64,000 bases of DNA from Actinomadura sp. NBRC 104412 (GCF_030269515.1 NZ_BSTM01000013.1:157094-221093), one strand, 5' to 3'; shown: positions 44,074 through 52,673, numbered from the stretch's first letter. Program-made: numbers and translations. The notes: generated by a model from the sequence alone, not told the origin.

Positions 44074-44819
44074 CCGGTGACGCGGCGGGCCACTACGAGC
44101 GGCTGGCGGCCCGGTTCGAGGAGAACTGGGCCTACAGCCCCGCGTTCGTCGCGTGGATGAGCGGCTGCATCACCGGTCGGCTTCGCCCGCGCACCGGTGA
44201 CCGCGGGATCGACGTCGGTTGTGGAACCGGTCTTTACTCGCGGGTGCTCGCCGAACATGCGGGAAGCGTGGTGTGCGTTGATCCCTCGGCTGCGATGCTC
44301 GCCCAGGTCCCGGACGGGCACGGCCTGCTGCCGGTGCGTGCTTCACTGGAGGACCTGGCCACCGGCGCAGTGTCCTTGCCGCATGAACGGTTCGACGTCG
44401 TTCTGGCCAAGGAAGTGCTGCATCACGCCGCCGACGAGCATGCCGCATTGCGGACGCTCGCCGGTTTGGTGGCGCCGGGCGGTCGGCTGCTGCTGGTCAT
44501 GCTGGCACCGGTCCTGGAGTATCCGCTGTTCGAGGCCGCGCTGGAGCGGTACCAGCGGTCTCCGGCCGACCATGACGGCATCGCCCGGCAACTCGCGCGT
44601 CACGGCCTCCGCGCTGAGGTGAGCACCGCGTCCTTCCAGCTGGCCATCGCCAAGGAAAGATGGCTGACCATGGTCGCCGACCGGTGGATGTCCGTGCTGA
44701 CCAAGTTCACCGACGCCGAACTGGCAGCCGGGATCACCGAGATCGACCGCCGTCACCCCGGGCCGGTGCTGAAGTTCAATGATTCGTTCGTGTTCCTCCT
44801 GGCCCACCGCCCTTTCTGA
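44070..44819 (+). CDS. Class I SAM-dependent methyltransferase
   Basis: A GTG start overlaps the TSCPD gene by 4 bases (249 residues). SAM motifs: GIDVGCGTGLYSRVLAEH, VVCVDPSAAMLAQV, then DVVLAKEVLHHAADEHAALRTLAGLVAPGGRLLLVM. This is the UbiE/Methyltransf_11 pattern. The C-terminal 80 residues (ERWLTMVADRWMSVLTKFTDAEL) are typical of small-molecule O/C/N-methyltransferases. Last gene of the four-gene set; a hairpin lies 62 bases downstream. Confidence 0.85.
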   Translation: MTGDAAGHYERLAARFEENWAYSPAFVAWMSGCITGRLRPRTGDRGIDVGCGTGLYSRVLAEHAGSVVCVDPSAAMLAQVPDGHGLLPVRASLEDLATGAVSLPHERFDVVLAKEVLHHAADEHAALRTLAGLVAPGGRLLLVMLAPVLEYPLFEAALERYQRSPADHDGIARQLARHGLRAEVSTASFQLAIAKERWLTMVADRWMSVLTKFTDAELAAGITEIDRRHPGPVLKFNDSFVFLLAHRPF

Positions 44820-44881
44820 ACGGCAAGTCTGACGAGCTGTCGCCCCCGCCTCGCTGCGGCACCGTTGCGGGACCGCCTCGG

Positions 44882-44899
44882 CCAGCCGGTCCCGGCTGG
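44882..44899 (+). terminator. Hairpin after the HIT/PLP/TSCPD/methyltransferase operon
   Basis: A perfect 7-bp stem CCAGCCG / CGGCTGG with a 4-base loop, 62 bases after the methyltransferase stop. Confidence 0.4.
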
Positions 44900-45106
44900 T
44901 CTCCGTCGGGCGCATCTCCACAGCCAGCCAAAACAAGTGAACGAGGTCGGCAACGTTCCTGCGGGAGCGATCCCCGTACCGCCAACGAGATCACCGGATC
45001 GGGAACGGGCACTAAGTCTCCTGACAAGCTCGCTGCAAGTTATCTTGGAAGACCGTCAGCCGGTACGGAAACCCAAGGTCATGAAGCATTCATTCCGAGA
45101 CGGAGC

Positions 45107-45226
45107 AAGGCAGCTGACATCTCGCCACGGACGTTCTTCAACTACTTCACCAGCAAGGACGAGGCGTTTTGGATCGAACGACACCAATGGACGAGAGAAG
45201 AGATCGTGGCCGAGTTGCAGGCCAGG
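45107..45226 (+). pseudogene. TetR-family regulator remnant
   Basis: Rightward translation gives KAADISPRTFFNYFTSKDEA and then FWIERHQWTREEIVAELQA. DISPRTFFNYFTSKDEA is the recognition-helix core of TetR regulators. The first helices are not recognisable upstream and the ligand-binding part is replaced by low-complexity Pro/Gly-rich sequence. Clearly broken. Confidence 0.6.
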
Positions 45227-45529
45227 CCAGTTGGCGAGCCTCCCGCGACCCCGGTTGGCGGCACGCCGAGCATATCGGGGACCAACCACCTTGCTGGAGT
45301 TGCAAAACCGCATCCCTGGCACCAGTTGCTTCCGAGGCCCCCGAGGATTGTCGGCCCCGGGGGCCCAACAGTGATGCACACCGCCCACGGATCGCGGGCC
45401 CAGCGTGACGATGACCACCATAGACCATCTCCGGACGATGGGCACGACTAACCGCGGTATCCCGCTCCCTGAGGGCTGCGGCTTAGCTGCCGCGCACCAG
45501 GACGACGTCGAGGGCTGACCGGCACCAGG

Positions 45530-46468
45530 TTAATCGTAAGGTCCAAGGAAACGCTCGCCATTGAAGTGAATCAGATGGGTTGGGTCTCCGGCACACCACA
45601 CTTCGGTTGCCCAGGCGATCTGATGAAGGTACTTTCGCATCTCCTTGCGGTCGGAAAAGCAGGACACGTACACAAGGCCAGGGCTCGCACTCTCGAATAG
45701 CTTCGCAAGTTCGCCATGGCGCTTAGCGTCTACCGGTCCGTGCGAGTTGGCTGCTTCAAGGAGCACAAGCCAGTCTTTGTCGGCCATGTACACGACGAGG
45801 TCGGGCATTTTCCCGTGCTGGTCGACGGTCACGCCGAGTTCAGCAAGTCGCTCGGCTTCGAACAGAGCCCATTTCGAATCTGCATCGCCGACATAGAGCA
45901 CCTCGGCGCCTGGAGTGAAGCGCGAACAGAACTCCTCAACCATCTGTTTGAGGAGCAGGTTCTGCCCACCAGGCGATAGCGTGAATGGCTTTCCACCGGG
46001 AAGATTGACCGGTATCCGATTCATCTTCCTAGCAGCCGCATATTGTTCCCTCAGCCCCGGCACTTCGGCCAGGTACTCAGACAATGCAGATTCGAACCCA
46101 GGGGTTCCATATTGCTGGATGACCGTCAACGCTCTAGGAGTGATCTGGTAGTTCCAGTAAGGCGAGTTGATTGGACGGTCTGGCTGGTCTGGGTTCTGTT
46201 GAATGAGCAGAGCTTCAGCGAACTGGTGGAGTGTGAACCTACGGATTGTCTCCCGAGTATTGGGACGATACTCCCGCTCGTATTGGTCTCGTATCCAGTC
46301 CATGATGGCCCTGGTACGCAGCATAGGGTTGGACGCGTCCCGCCAGGCGTCATCACGCCGCAGATGAAGCAAGGCCAAGAGGATGAGCGCAGAGCGCTCG
46401 TTAGAACGCTCTGAGTCCATACCGAAGGCGACCAGTATGCGTTTGGCTTCCTGAATCTTGTTGGTCAT
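45530..46468 (-). CDS. BsuBI/PstI-type type II restriction endonuclease
   Basis: 312 residues, starting in a 4-base overlap with the methylase gene. The N-terminal helical part (KRILVAFGMDSERSNERSALILLALLHL) and the middle NSPYWNYQITPRAL are characteristic of the BsuBI/PstI family. The nuclease core is likely VLYVGDADSKW and DLVVYMADKDWLVLLEAANSHG, which could hold PD-(D/E)xK-like residues. Members cut CTGCAG, so that specificity is predicted. A/T-richer than the neighbours, which fits recent transfer. Confidence 0.85.
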   Translation of the reverse strand: MTNKIQEAKRILVAFGMDSERSNERSALILLALLHLRRDDAWRDASNPMLRTRAIMDWIRDQYEREYRPNTRETIRRFTLHQFAEALLIQQNPDQPDRPINSPYWNYQITPRALTVIQQYGTPGFESALSEYLAEVPGLREQYAAARKMNRIPVNLPGGKPFTLSPGGQNLLLKQMVEEFCSRFTPGAEVLYVGDADSKWALFEAERLAELGVTVDQHGKMPDLVVYMADKDWLVLLEAANSHGPVDAKRHGELAKLFESASPGLVYVSCFSDRKEMRKYLHQIAWATEVWCAGDPTHLIHFNGERFLGPYD

Positions 46469-48015
46469 ACGAGTGTGTCTACCATGCCAGCAGCCTTGTC
46501 GACCAAAGAATCGATCTCGCTCTGAGCCGGCATGGTTTCAGGAGCTAGTTCGCCCAGGTGGCGCAACATCTCCCGGCCGGGGAAGCGCATGCTACGAAGA
46601 TCGGTTGCGTTGACCTGTGTATGTCCGGAGAAGGTGCGGAAGAACCTGTCCACCAGCGACGAGTTGAGCCACATGGACAGACCGAAAGCGATGTTTCGGT
46701 CCAGCCCGGCGCCGTCAAGGTGGAAAACGTTCACATGATTCTCAAAGGCCACAGGACTGCAGATCCTTTCCGGTGACCAGACGGCGGCTACGATCCGGCG
46801 GCGTTCCTCTTTGGAGGAGAAGCGCTTAACGATGCAATACCAGCCCTCAGGGAAGAGCATATTCGCGTCCTTCTGAGTCAAGGGTCGAAACCATTGCGGC
46901 TTGCGAATATCCCGGGGCCAGACCACCACACCATCACGTAGATTGCCAGGATAGATCAGAGGAACGGCGTCGTCTTCAGCTGCGTTGAGGAGGCATTCCC
47001 GTGACCGGAAGTCAACCACCCGTCCGGTCGAGACCTTGATGCCGAGTGACTCGAGCGTGGCCGGCAATGAAAGCATACGCTCGGCGATCTCAATGTCCTC
47101 ATCGTTAGCAGTAATCCGGACGAACTGGTGCGGATCGCCTGGGTGCACGACATCGGTGTATGCCACATTGCGTCGGGACTCTTTGTCTTCATGCCCGTTG
47201 CTTGTGGACAACAGCACTTGGTCGCGTGATCCGCCCTTGGTGCCAGAGAAGACGACATTCTCTTGTAGGACACCGGTGTCAGCGAAGACGATGGAGCGGG
47301 ATTCAAAGATATGAATACGGTCCAGTGCGATTTGGTCGAGCAGGTAGGACCGAAAGGCGCCAAAATAAGGTCCGTTGCAGAATGATCGTGGAGTGATGGC
47401 CACCAACTGGCCATGTGGCTTTAGTGCGGCTGTGGCGAGAGCCAGGAACGCAGCGTACACGTTCGGCGCATCCGCTCCTACCTCACGGACGGCAATACGC
47501 GGAGCCGAAAATTTCCCAAGCTTGGCATATGGCGGGTTCTGAATGACAAGATCGAAATTCGAGAGTCGATCGTCTCTCGTTATGCCAGTGGACGCCGATA
47601 TAAAGTCCGCTTCGATCAGATCAAAGGTAACCCGCCCCTGGCCTGCGGCAAGGCAGGCATCCAGCGTGGCCTTCAGATGTGGCAGGATGGTAGTGTCGCA
47701 TTCGACCGCAACCACATGAATAATAAGATCCGGGCACTCGCCCAGCGCACGCGCTACGAGGGCCGCTGATAGCATACCGGAACCTGCTCCAGGGTCTAGC
47801 ACTCGGAGGCGGCCTTCCTGTGGAAGGCGCGGCATTCCGGCGATTAATGCTGCTGCGCGGGCGGGCGTGAAGAACTGCCCCAAGGAGTCCTGCGTCTTTG
47901 GAGCCAAGCCGGCTAGGGCGGCAGTCCTGTTCTGCTCCGCCTGGGCAACAAGGTCGTTCAACACAGGGCCACGATAGCGTAACAGCCCAGGCCAGGTGTG
48001 ACATGCGTCCGGCAC
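46465..48015 (-). CDS. N6-adenine DNA methyltransferase of the BsuBI/PstI system
   Basis: 516 residues if it starts at 48015. GTG 47964 (VLNDLVAQAEQNR) is a likely alternative because coding similarity starts there. Motif I is LDPGAGSGMLSAALV, preceded by LGQFFTPARAA. Motif IV NPPY is in FDLVIQNPPYAKLG, so the enzyme methylates adenine N6. It protects the host DNA at the CTGCAG-type site cut by the nuclease gene that follows. The two overlap by 4 bases and run leftward. Confidence 0.85.
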   Translation of the reverse strand: MPDACHTWPGLLRYRGPVLNDLVAQAEQNRTAALAGLAPKTQDSLGQFFTPARAAALIAGMPRLPQEGRLRVLDPGAGSGMLSAALVARALGECPDLIIHVVAVECDTTILPHLKATLDACLAAGQGRVTFDLIEADFISASTGITRDDRLSNFDLVIQNPPYAKLGKFSAPRIAVREVGADAPNVYAAFLALATAALKPHGQLVAITPRSFCNGPYFGAFRSYLLDQIALDRIHIFESRSIVFADTGVLQENVVFSGTKGGSRDQVLLSTSNGHEDKESRRNVAYTDVVHPGDPHQFVRITANDEDIEIAERMLSLPATLESLGIKVSTGRVVDFRSRECLLNAAEDDAVPLIYPGNLRDGVVVWPRDIRKPQWFRPLTQKDANMLFPEGWYCIVKRFSSKEERRRIVAAVWSPERICSPVAFENHVNVFHLDGAGLDRNIAFGLSMWLNSSLVDRFFRTFSGHTQVNATDLRSMRFPGREMLRHLGELAPETMPAQSEIDSLVDKAAGMVDTLV

Positions 48016-48077
48016 GCGTGCATCAATCCTGAATTGCGGTAAGGGTCGCGAGCGGGGGTGTTGACCGGTAATGGGGA

Positions 48078-48321
48078 GGTCCCCAGCGCGGCGCCCATGG
48101 CCGCGGCCAGCGTGCCGCGGTCTTCGGCGTGCTGCCGCAGCGTGAGCCCGTGCACGTCATCCATGGCGAGCCAGGGCCGCTCCTCGTCCTCAGCGGCGGC
48201 GGCCACCACTCCGCCATGCCCGCGGCCTGCGGACCATGTCCATCGCCTTGAGCTCGCGATCGAACCGTTCGCGGACGGTGTCGTGGCCGTCCCGTATCAC
48301 CCTGACCGCGACCTGCTCCCC
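48078..48321 (-). pseudogene. Frameshifted N-lobe remnant of a Ser/Thr protein kinase
   Basis: Read leftward from 48321, GEQVAVRVIRDGHDTVRERF and then DRELKAMDMVR matches a Hanks-kinase N-lobe (VAVKV lysine strand, FxRE helix). In another frame from about 48228, GGVVAAAAEDEERPWLAMDD and then VHGLTLRQHAEDRGTLAAAM matches the hinge and following helix. The catalytic loop is absent. It lies immediately beside the hpnH stop (48365), at the right edge of the proposed island. Confidence 0.6.
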
Positions 48322-48364
48322 GGCCGATTGCCGGTCTCGCGCAAAAGGTGCATTCGCGGTCTGA

Positions 48365-49366
48365 TCAAGCGCGGAGGGCGCGCAAAGACTGTTTCAGGGA
48401 GCCCAGGGTGCTGAAGACGGCGGTGGGTTCGTAGCCGCAGTGGGCCATGCAATTGGCGCAGCGGGGGTCTCGGCCCCGGCCGTAGGAGTCCCAGTCGGTT
48501 TCTTCGAGGAGTTCGCGGTAGGTCTGGGCGTAGCCGTCGTTCATGAGGTAGCAGGGGCGTTGCCAGCCGAAGAGTGAATAGGACGGGATCGCCCAGGCGG
48601 TGCAGGGAAAGTCGACCTTGCCTTCCAGGAAGTCGAGGAAGAGGGGCGAGTGGTTGAGGCGCCAGCGTTTGCGGTTGCCGCCGGAGAAGGCTTTGCGGAA
48701 CAGCTCGCGGGTCTCCTGGACGCCGAGGAAGTGCTCCTGGTCGGGCGCCTTCTCGTAGGCGTAGCCCGGCGAGACCATCATCTCGTCGACCTCCAGGTCG
48801 TCGTTGAGGTAGTCGAGCACCTCGATGACGGTCTGCGGGGTGTCGGTGTTGAAGAACGTGGTGTTGGTGGTGACGCGGAAGCCGCGGCGGCGGCATTCAC
48901 GGACGGCGGCGACCGCCTGGTCGAACACGCCGTCCTTGCAGACCGACGCGTCGTGGCGCTCGCGCAGGCCGTCGATGTGGACGGTCCAGGCGAAGTACGG
49001 CGACGGCGTGAACTGGTCGAGCTTCCTGGGGATCAGCACCGCGTTGGTGCACAGGAACACGTACACGCGCATCTTGACCAGCTCGGCGACCATCTCCCCG
49101 ATCTGCGGGTGCATGAGCGGTTCGCCGCCGGCGATGGAGACCATCGGCGCGCCGCACTCCTTGATGGCGGCGACCGCCTGCTCGACCGGCATGCGGCGCT
49201 TGAGGACGTCGGCGGGGTGCTCGATCTTCCCGCAGCCGGCGCACTTGAGGTTGCAGGCGAACAGCGGCTCCAGTTCGAGCAGGAGCGGGAACTTGTCCCG
49301 TCCCCGCAGCTTGTTGCGCAGGATGTGGCTTCCGATGCGCAGGCTCTGGCGCAGTGGCATGGCCAT
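48365..49366 (-). CDS. hpnH: Adenosyl-hopene transferase HpnH (radical SAM)
   Basis: 333 residues. The radical-SAM cluster motif is CNLKCAGC (Cys38, Cys42, Cys45). The following SIAGGEPLMHP is the GGE motif. The C-terminal RCANCMAHCGYEPTAVFS is the typical HpnH cysteine tail. It joins the 5'-deoxyadenosyl radical to diploptene (hopene) to give adenosylhopane, the first step to extended hopanoids. The start overlaps the upstream gene stop by one base. The usual distal genes (ispG, dxs) are not present downstream. Its last 99 bases exist in a second diverged copy at 32828-32929. Confidence 0.93.
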   Translation of the reverse strand: MAMPLRQSLRIGSHILRNKLRGRDKFPLLLELEPLFACNLKCAGCGKIEHPADVLKRRMPVEQAVAAIKECGAPMVSIAGGEPLMHPQIGEMVAELVKMRVYVFLCTNAVLIPRKLDQFTPSPYFAWTVHIDGLRERHDASVCKDGVFDQAVAAVRECRRRGFRVTTNTTFFNTDTPQTVIEVLDYLNDDLEVDEMMVSPGYAYEKAPDQEHFLGVQETRELFRKAFSGGNRKRWRLNHSPLFLDFLEGKVDFPCTAWAIPSYSLFGWQRPCYLMNDGYAQTYRELLEETDWDSYGRGRDPRCANCMAHCGYEPTAVFSTLGSLKQSLRALRA

Positions 49367-50805
49367 CAGGGACGTATCTCCTTGGGAAGGGTGAACTCGG
49401 TGGTCTCCACGGCGACGGTGCGTTCCTCGACCTGGACGGGCCCCAGGCCGCGCAGGCAGTCCACGACGCCGTCGATCATGTCGTGGGGCGCGGAGGCGCC
49501 GGCGGTGAGGCCGATGACGCGGGTGCCGTCGAGCCGTTCCAGGGGAAGGTCGGCGGGGCCGTCGACGAGGACGGCCGGTGTGCCGCCGCGCTCGGCGACC
49601 TCGACCAGGCGGCGGGAGTTGGAGGAGTTGGCGGAGCCGACCACCACGACCAGGTCGGCGTCCCCGGCGACCGCGGTGACGGCGCGCTGCCGGTTGGTGG
49701 TGGCGTAGCAGATGTCGTCGGTGGCCGGGCCCTGGGCGTCGGGGAAGCGGCGGGTGATGGCCGTGGCGATCTCACCGGCCTCGTCGGCGGCGAGGGTGGT
49801 CTGCATCAGGTAGGCCACCGGGCGGCCGGCCGGCAGCGCGGCCACGTCCTCGGGCGTCTCGACGAGCACGGTGGAGCCGGGCGCCTCGCCGAGCGTGCCC
49901 TCGGTCTCCTCGTGCCCGGCGTGGCCGATGAGCGCGACCAGGTCGCCGCGCGCCGCGAACCGCCGGGTCTCCGCGTGCACCTTGGCGACCAGCGGGCAGG
50001 TGGCGTCGACGACCCGGTGCCCGGCGCGGTCGGCCTCGGCGCGGACGGCGGGCGCGACGCCGTGCGCGGAGAAGATGACGACGGACCCGGCGGGCACCTC
50101 GTCCAGCTCGTCGACGAAGACCGCGCCGCGCCGGCGCAGGTCGTCGACGACGTGGACGTTGTGGACGATCTGCTTGCGCACGTACACGGGCGGGCCGTGC
50201 AGGTCCAGCGCGCGTTCCACGATCTCGATGGCGCGTTCCACGCCCGCGCAGAACGAGCGCGGACCGGCGAGCAGCACGCGCCGCGGCCCCACGGCGGCGC
50301 CCCACTTGGCCAGGACGGGACCCAGCGCGCGGAGCGTGCGCGGGGACTCCCCCTCGGGGCCGGCGATCACGCGTACCACCGCGCTGGGACGGCCCGCCGC
50401 GGCGGCGGCGAGCGGGGCCGACTCGGTGTCGAAGGCCAGAGCCCCCGTGCGGGCCAGCGCCTCGCGCGCCGCCGGGGACACCCGGCGGTCCACGGTGAGC
50501 AGCGGGCCGCGGTGTACGGGGACGCCGGTGCGCCTCAGCAGCCCCGCGAGCAGTTCGGCCGAGGGGCAGGAGACGGTCTCGTGCGCGCCGCGGACCTCGG
50601 TCGCGACCAGCACGCTCCCCGGTTCGAGGCGCGGGTCCAGCGCCTCGGCGAAGCCCGCCACCGCCAGCGCGTCGAAGTCGGGAAGGCACCCGGCGACCGC
50701 CCGTGCCCGGGCGAGCCCGGCGCCGGTCCTCAGCACCCGCAGCCCGGGATGTGCGACGTCCCGCGCCTCGGCGAACCGGGCCGCGCACACCACCAGCCGC
50801 GTCAC
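49366..50805 (-). CDS. ispH: Fusion of HpnG-like nucleosidase/phosphorylase with IspH reductase
   Basis: The GTG at 50805 overlaps the shc stop and follows GCGGAGG, giving 479 residues. Residues 1 to about 155 (LVVCAARFAEARDV, VLRTGAGLARARAVAG, DALAVAGFAEALDP, DTESAPLAAAAAGR) have the MTA/SAH-nucleosidase-like fold of HpnG, which removes adenine from adenosylhopane. Residues from about 173 are a full IspH with cluster cysteines Cys186 (RSFCAGV), Cys270 (DATCPLV) and Cys366 (DDICYATTN), plus the conserved HGH-type and SxN regions. IspH makes IPP and DMAPP from HMBPP. One polypeptide would supply precursor and process the hopanoid side chain. Confidence 0.85.
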   Translation of the reverse strand: MTRLVVCAARFAEARDVAHPGLRVLRTGAGLARARAVAGCLPDFDALAVAGFAEALDPRLEPGSVLVATEVRGAHETVSCPSAELLAGLLRRTGVPVHRGPLLTVDRRVSPAAREALARTGALAFDTESAPLAAAAAGRPSAVVRVIAGPEGESPRTLRALGPVLAKWGAAVGPRRVLLAGPRSFCAGVERAIEIVERALDLHGPPVYVRKQIVHNVHVVDDLRRRGAVFVDELDEVPAGSVVIFSAHGVAPAVRAEADRAGHRVVDATCPLVAKVHAETRRFAARGDLVALIGHAGHEETEGTLGEAPGSTVLVETPEDVAALPAGRPVAYLMQTTLAADEAGEIATAITRRFPDAQGPATDDICYATTNRQRAVTAVAGDADLVVVVGSANSSNSRRLVEVAERGGTPAVLVDGPADLPLERLDGTRVIGLTAGASAPHDMIDGVVDCLRGLGPVQVEERTVAVETTEFTLPKEIRP

Positions 50806-52673
50806 CTCCGCGCCTCCCGGAGGTAGCGTCCTAGCGCGCTCACCGGGAAGACGAGCCGGTAGAGGTGGTAGTTGATGTAGAAGTCGCCGGGGAAGCCGGT
50901 GCCGGTGAAGTGGTCCTCGTCCCAGGTACCGTCGGGACGCTGCGTCTCGATGAGCCACCGGACGCCCTTCTCCACCGCCGGGGACGACCGTTCACCGGCG
51001 GCGAGCAGGGCCAGCAGCGCCCAGGCCGTCTGGGACGCGGTGGACACGCCCCGCCCGACCCACGCGGGGTCGTCGTAGGAGCGCAGATCCTCGCCCCAGC
51101 CGCCGTCCAGGTTCTGGTGGGCCTCCAGCCAGGCGACGGCCCGGCGGATCGGCGGGCCGTCCGGGCGCACCCCGGCGGCGACCAGCCCCGGCACCACGGC
51201 ACCGGTCCCGTAGACGTGGTTGGCGCCCCACCGGCCGAACCACGAGCCGTCCTCCTCCTGGGCCTTCAGCAGCCACACCACGGCGCGCCTGACCACGTCC
51301 GTGTTCGCCATCCCCTCGGCGGCCAGCGCCTCGGCGACGTGCGCGGTCACGTCGGCGGAGGGCGGGTCGATCACCGCGCCGAAGTCGCAGAACGGCAGCT
51401 TGGCGCACAGCGTCCTGGTGTTGTCGGCGTCGAAGGCGCCGAAGCCTCCGTCGCGCGAGGCCATGCCGGTCAGCCAGCGCACGGCGCGGTCGATGGCCGG
51501 GCGGGCATCGGGACGGTCGACGCGCCGCAACGCCAGGATCGCCTCGGCGGTGTCGTCGGTGTCGGGGTAGAGGTCGTTGTCGAACTCGAACGCCCAGCCG
51601 CCGGGCGGAAGGCCGGGGCGGCGCACCGACCAGTCCCCCGGCCCCCGGACCTCCTCGTCCAGGAGCCATCCGGCGGCGCGCGTCAGCGCGGGATGGCCGG
51701 CGGGCAGTCCCGCGTCGGCGAGGGCGTTGACGGCCAGCACCGTGTCCCAGACGGGTGACTGGCACGCCTCCAGCCTGCGGCCCCGCTCGTCGCGGAGCGT
51801 GAACCTTTCCAGGCCCTCGATGCCGCGTCTCATCACCGGGTGGCCGAGGTCGTAGCCGAGCAGGTTGAGGGCGATCAGCGAGTAGACCCAGGGCGGCTGG
51901 ATCCCGCCCCAGCACCCGTCGGCCTCCTGCCGCGCGACGATCCACTCGGCGGCGCGGCGCAGCGCGGCGGTCCGCAGCGGGCGCACCGGCCGCCGCTGGT
52001 ACACGTGCAGCAGGCGGTCGAGGCCGTTGAACGCCCGCCCCCAGGCGTCCCGCGCGGGCCGCGGGCGCCGCCCGGTGCGCAGCTCCGGAAGGCCGAACGG
52101 CAGGGCCCGGACGGGACGCAGCGACCCCACGACGGTCAGCGGGACGATCGTCTGCCGGGCCCAGCACGCCCAGTCGTAGACGTTCAGCGGGAACCAGCGC
52201 GGCAGGTACATCATCTCGGGCGGCATGACCGGCAGCTCGTCCCACGACCACAGCCCGAACATCGCCAGCCAGATCCGTGTGAACACCCGGGTGCCCTCGA
52301 CGCCGCCCGCGCCCCTGACGTACTCGGCGGCCAGGCGCATGTGCGGCGCGTCCGCGGCGTCCCCGGCCAGCCGCAGCGCGACGTACGCCTCGACCGTCGT
52401 GGACAGGTCGGGCGGGCCGTCGTGGAAGGTGGCCCAGGTGCCGTCGGCGCGCTGCCGGGAGCGGATCCAGCGGGCGGTCTCCGCGGTGTCCTCGGGGGTG
52501 CGGATGCCGAGGAACTCGCGCAGCAGCAGGTCCTCGGCATCCATGGTCACGTTGGTCTCCAGCTCGGCCTTCCACCAGCCCTGCTCGGACTGGAGGCCGA
52601 GCAGGTGCTCGCGGGCGCCCCGCAGGGCGGCCTCCGCCTCGGCGGTGAGCGAGGGAGCGTCGATCGTCGTCAT
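50802..52673 (-). CDS. shc: Squalene-hopene cyclase
   Basis: 623 residues, the normal length. The protonating motif is DTDD (Asp371-Thr-Asp373-Asp374), followed by TAEAILALRR. Several QW repeats are seen (QSEQGWW, QRADGTWATF, QEADGCWGG, QEEDGSWFGRWG, QNLDGGWGE, QRPDGTWDE). The end GFPGDFYINYHLYR is the family terminus. It cyclises squalene to hopene/hopanol at the membrane. The stop overlaps the start of the downstream fusion gene. 52 bases separate it from the upstream polyprenyl synthase. Confidence 0.95.
   Translation of the reverse strand: MTTIDAPSLTAEAEAALRGAREHLLGLQSEQGWWKAELETNVTMDAEDLLLREFLGIRTPEDTAETARWIRSRQRADGTWATFHDGPPDLSTTVEAYVALRLAGDAADAPHMRLAAEYVRGAGGVEGTRVFTRIWLAMFGLWSWDELPVMPPEMMYLPRWFPLNVYDWACWARQTIVPLTVVGSLRPVRALPFGLPELRTGRRPRPARDAWGRAFNGLDRLLHVYQRRPVRPLRTAALRRAAEWIVARQEADGCWGGIQPPWVYSLIALNLLGYDLGHPVMRRGIEGLERFTLRDERGRRLEACQSPVWDTVLAVNALADAGLPAGHPALTRAAGWLLDEEVRGPGDWSVRRPGLPPGGWAFEFDNDLYPDTDDTAEAILALRRVDRPDARPAIDRAVRWLTGMASRDGGFGAFDADNTRTLCAKLPFCDFGAVIDPPSADVTAHVAEALAAEGMANTDVVRRAVVWLLKAQEEDGSWFGRWGANHVYGTGAVVPGLVAAGVRPDGPPIRRAVAWLEAHQNLDGGWGEDLRSYDDPAWVGRGVSTASQTAWALLALLAAGERSSPAVEKGVRWLIETQRPDGTWDEDHFTGTGFPGDFYINYHLYRLVFPVSALGRYLREARR

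Larger units (their letters stand above)
44820..45529. other. Decayed stretch between the biosynthetic-type operon and the restriction system
   Basis: About 710 bases without an intact gene. The left part holds the operon terminator. The central part carries a TetR remnant (45107-45226). Right of that, open frames exist in several phases without recognisable domains. The composition is less GC-rich than elsewhere. It looks like degraded DNA typical of island junctions. Confidence 0.5.

Noticed and set aside
45056..45451. Leftward and rightward open frames of 80-130 codons around the TetR remnant
   Set aside because: Apart from the TetR core no frame shows recognisable domains, ribosome sites or coding composition.
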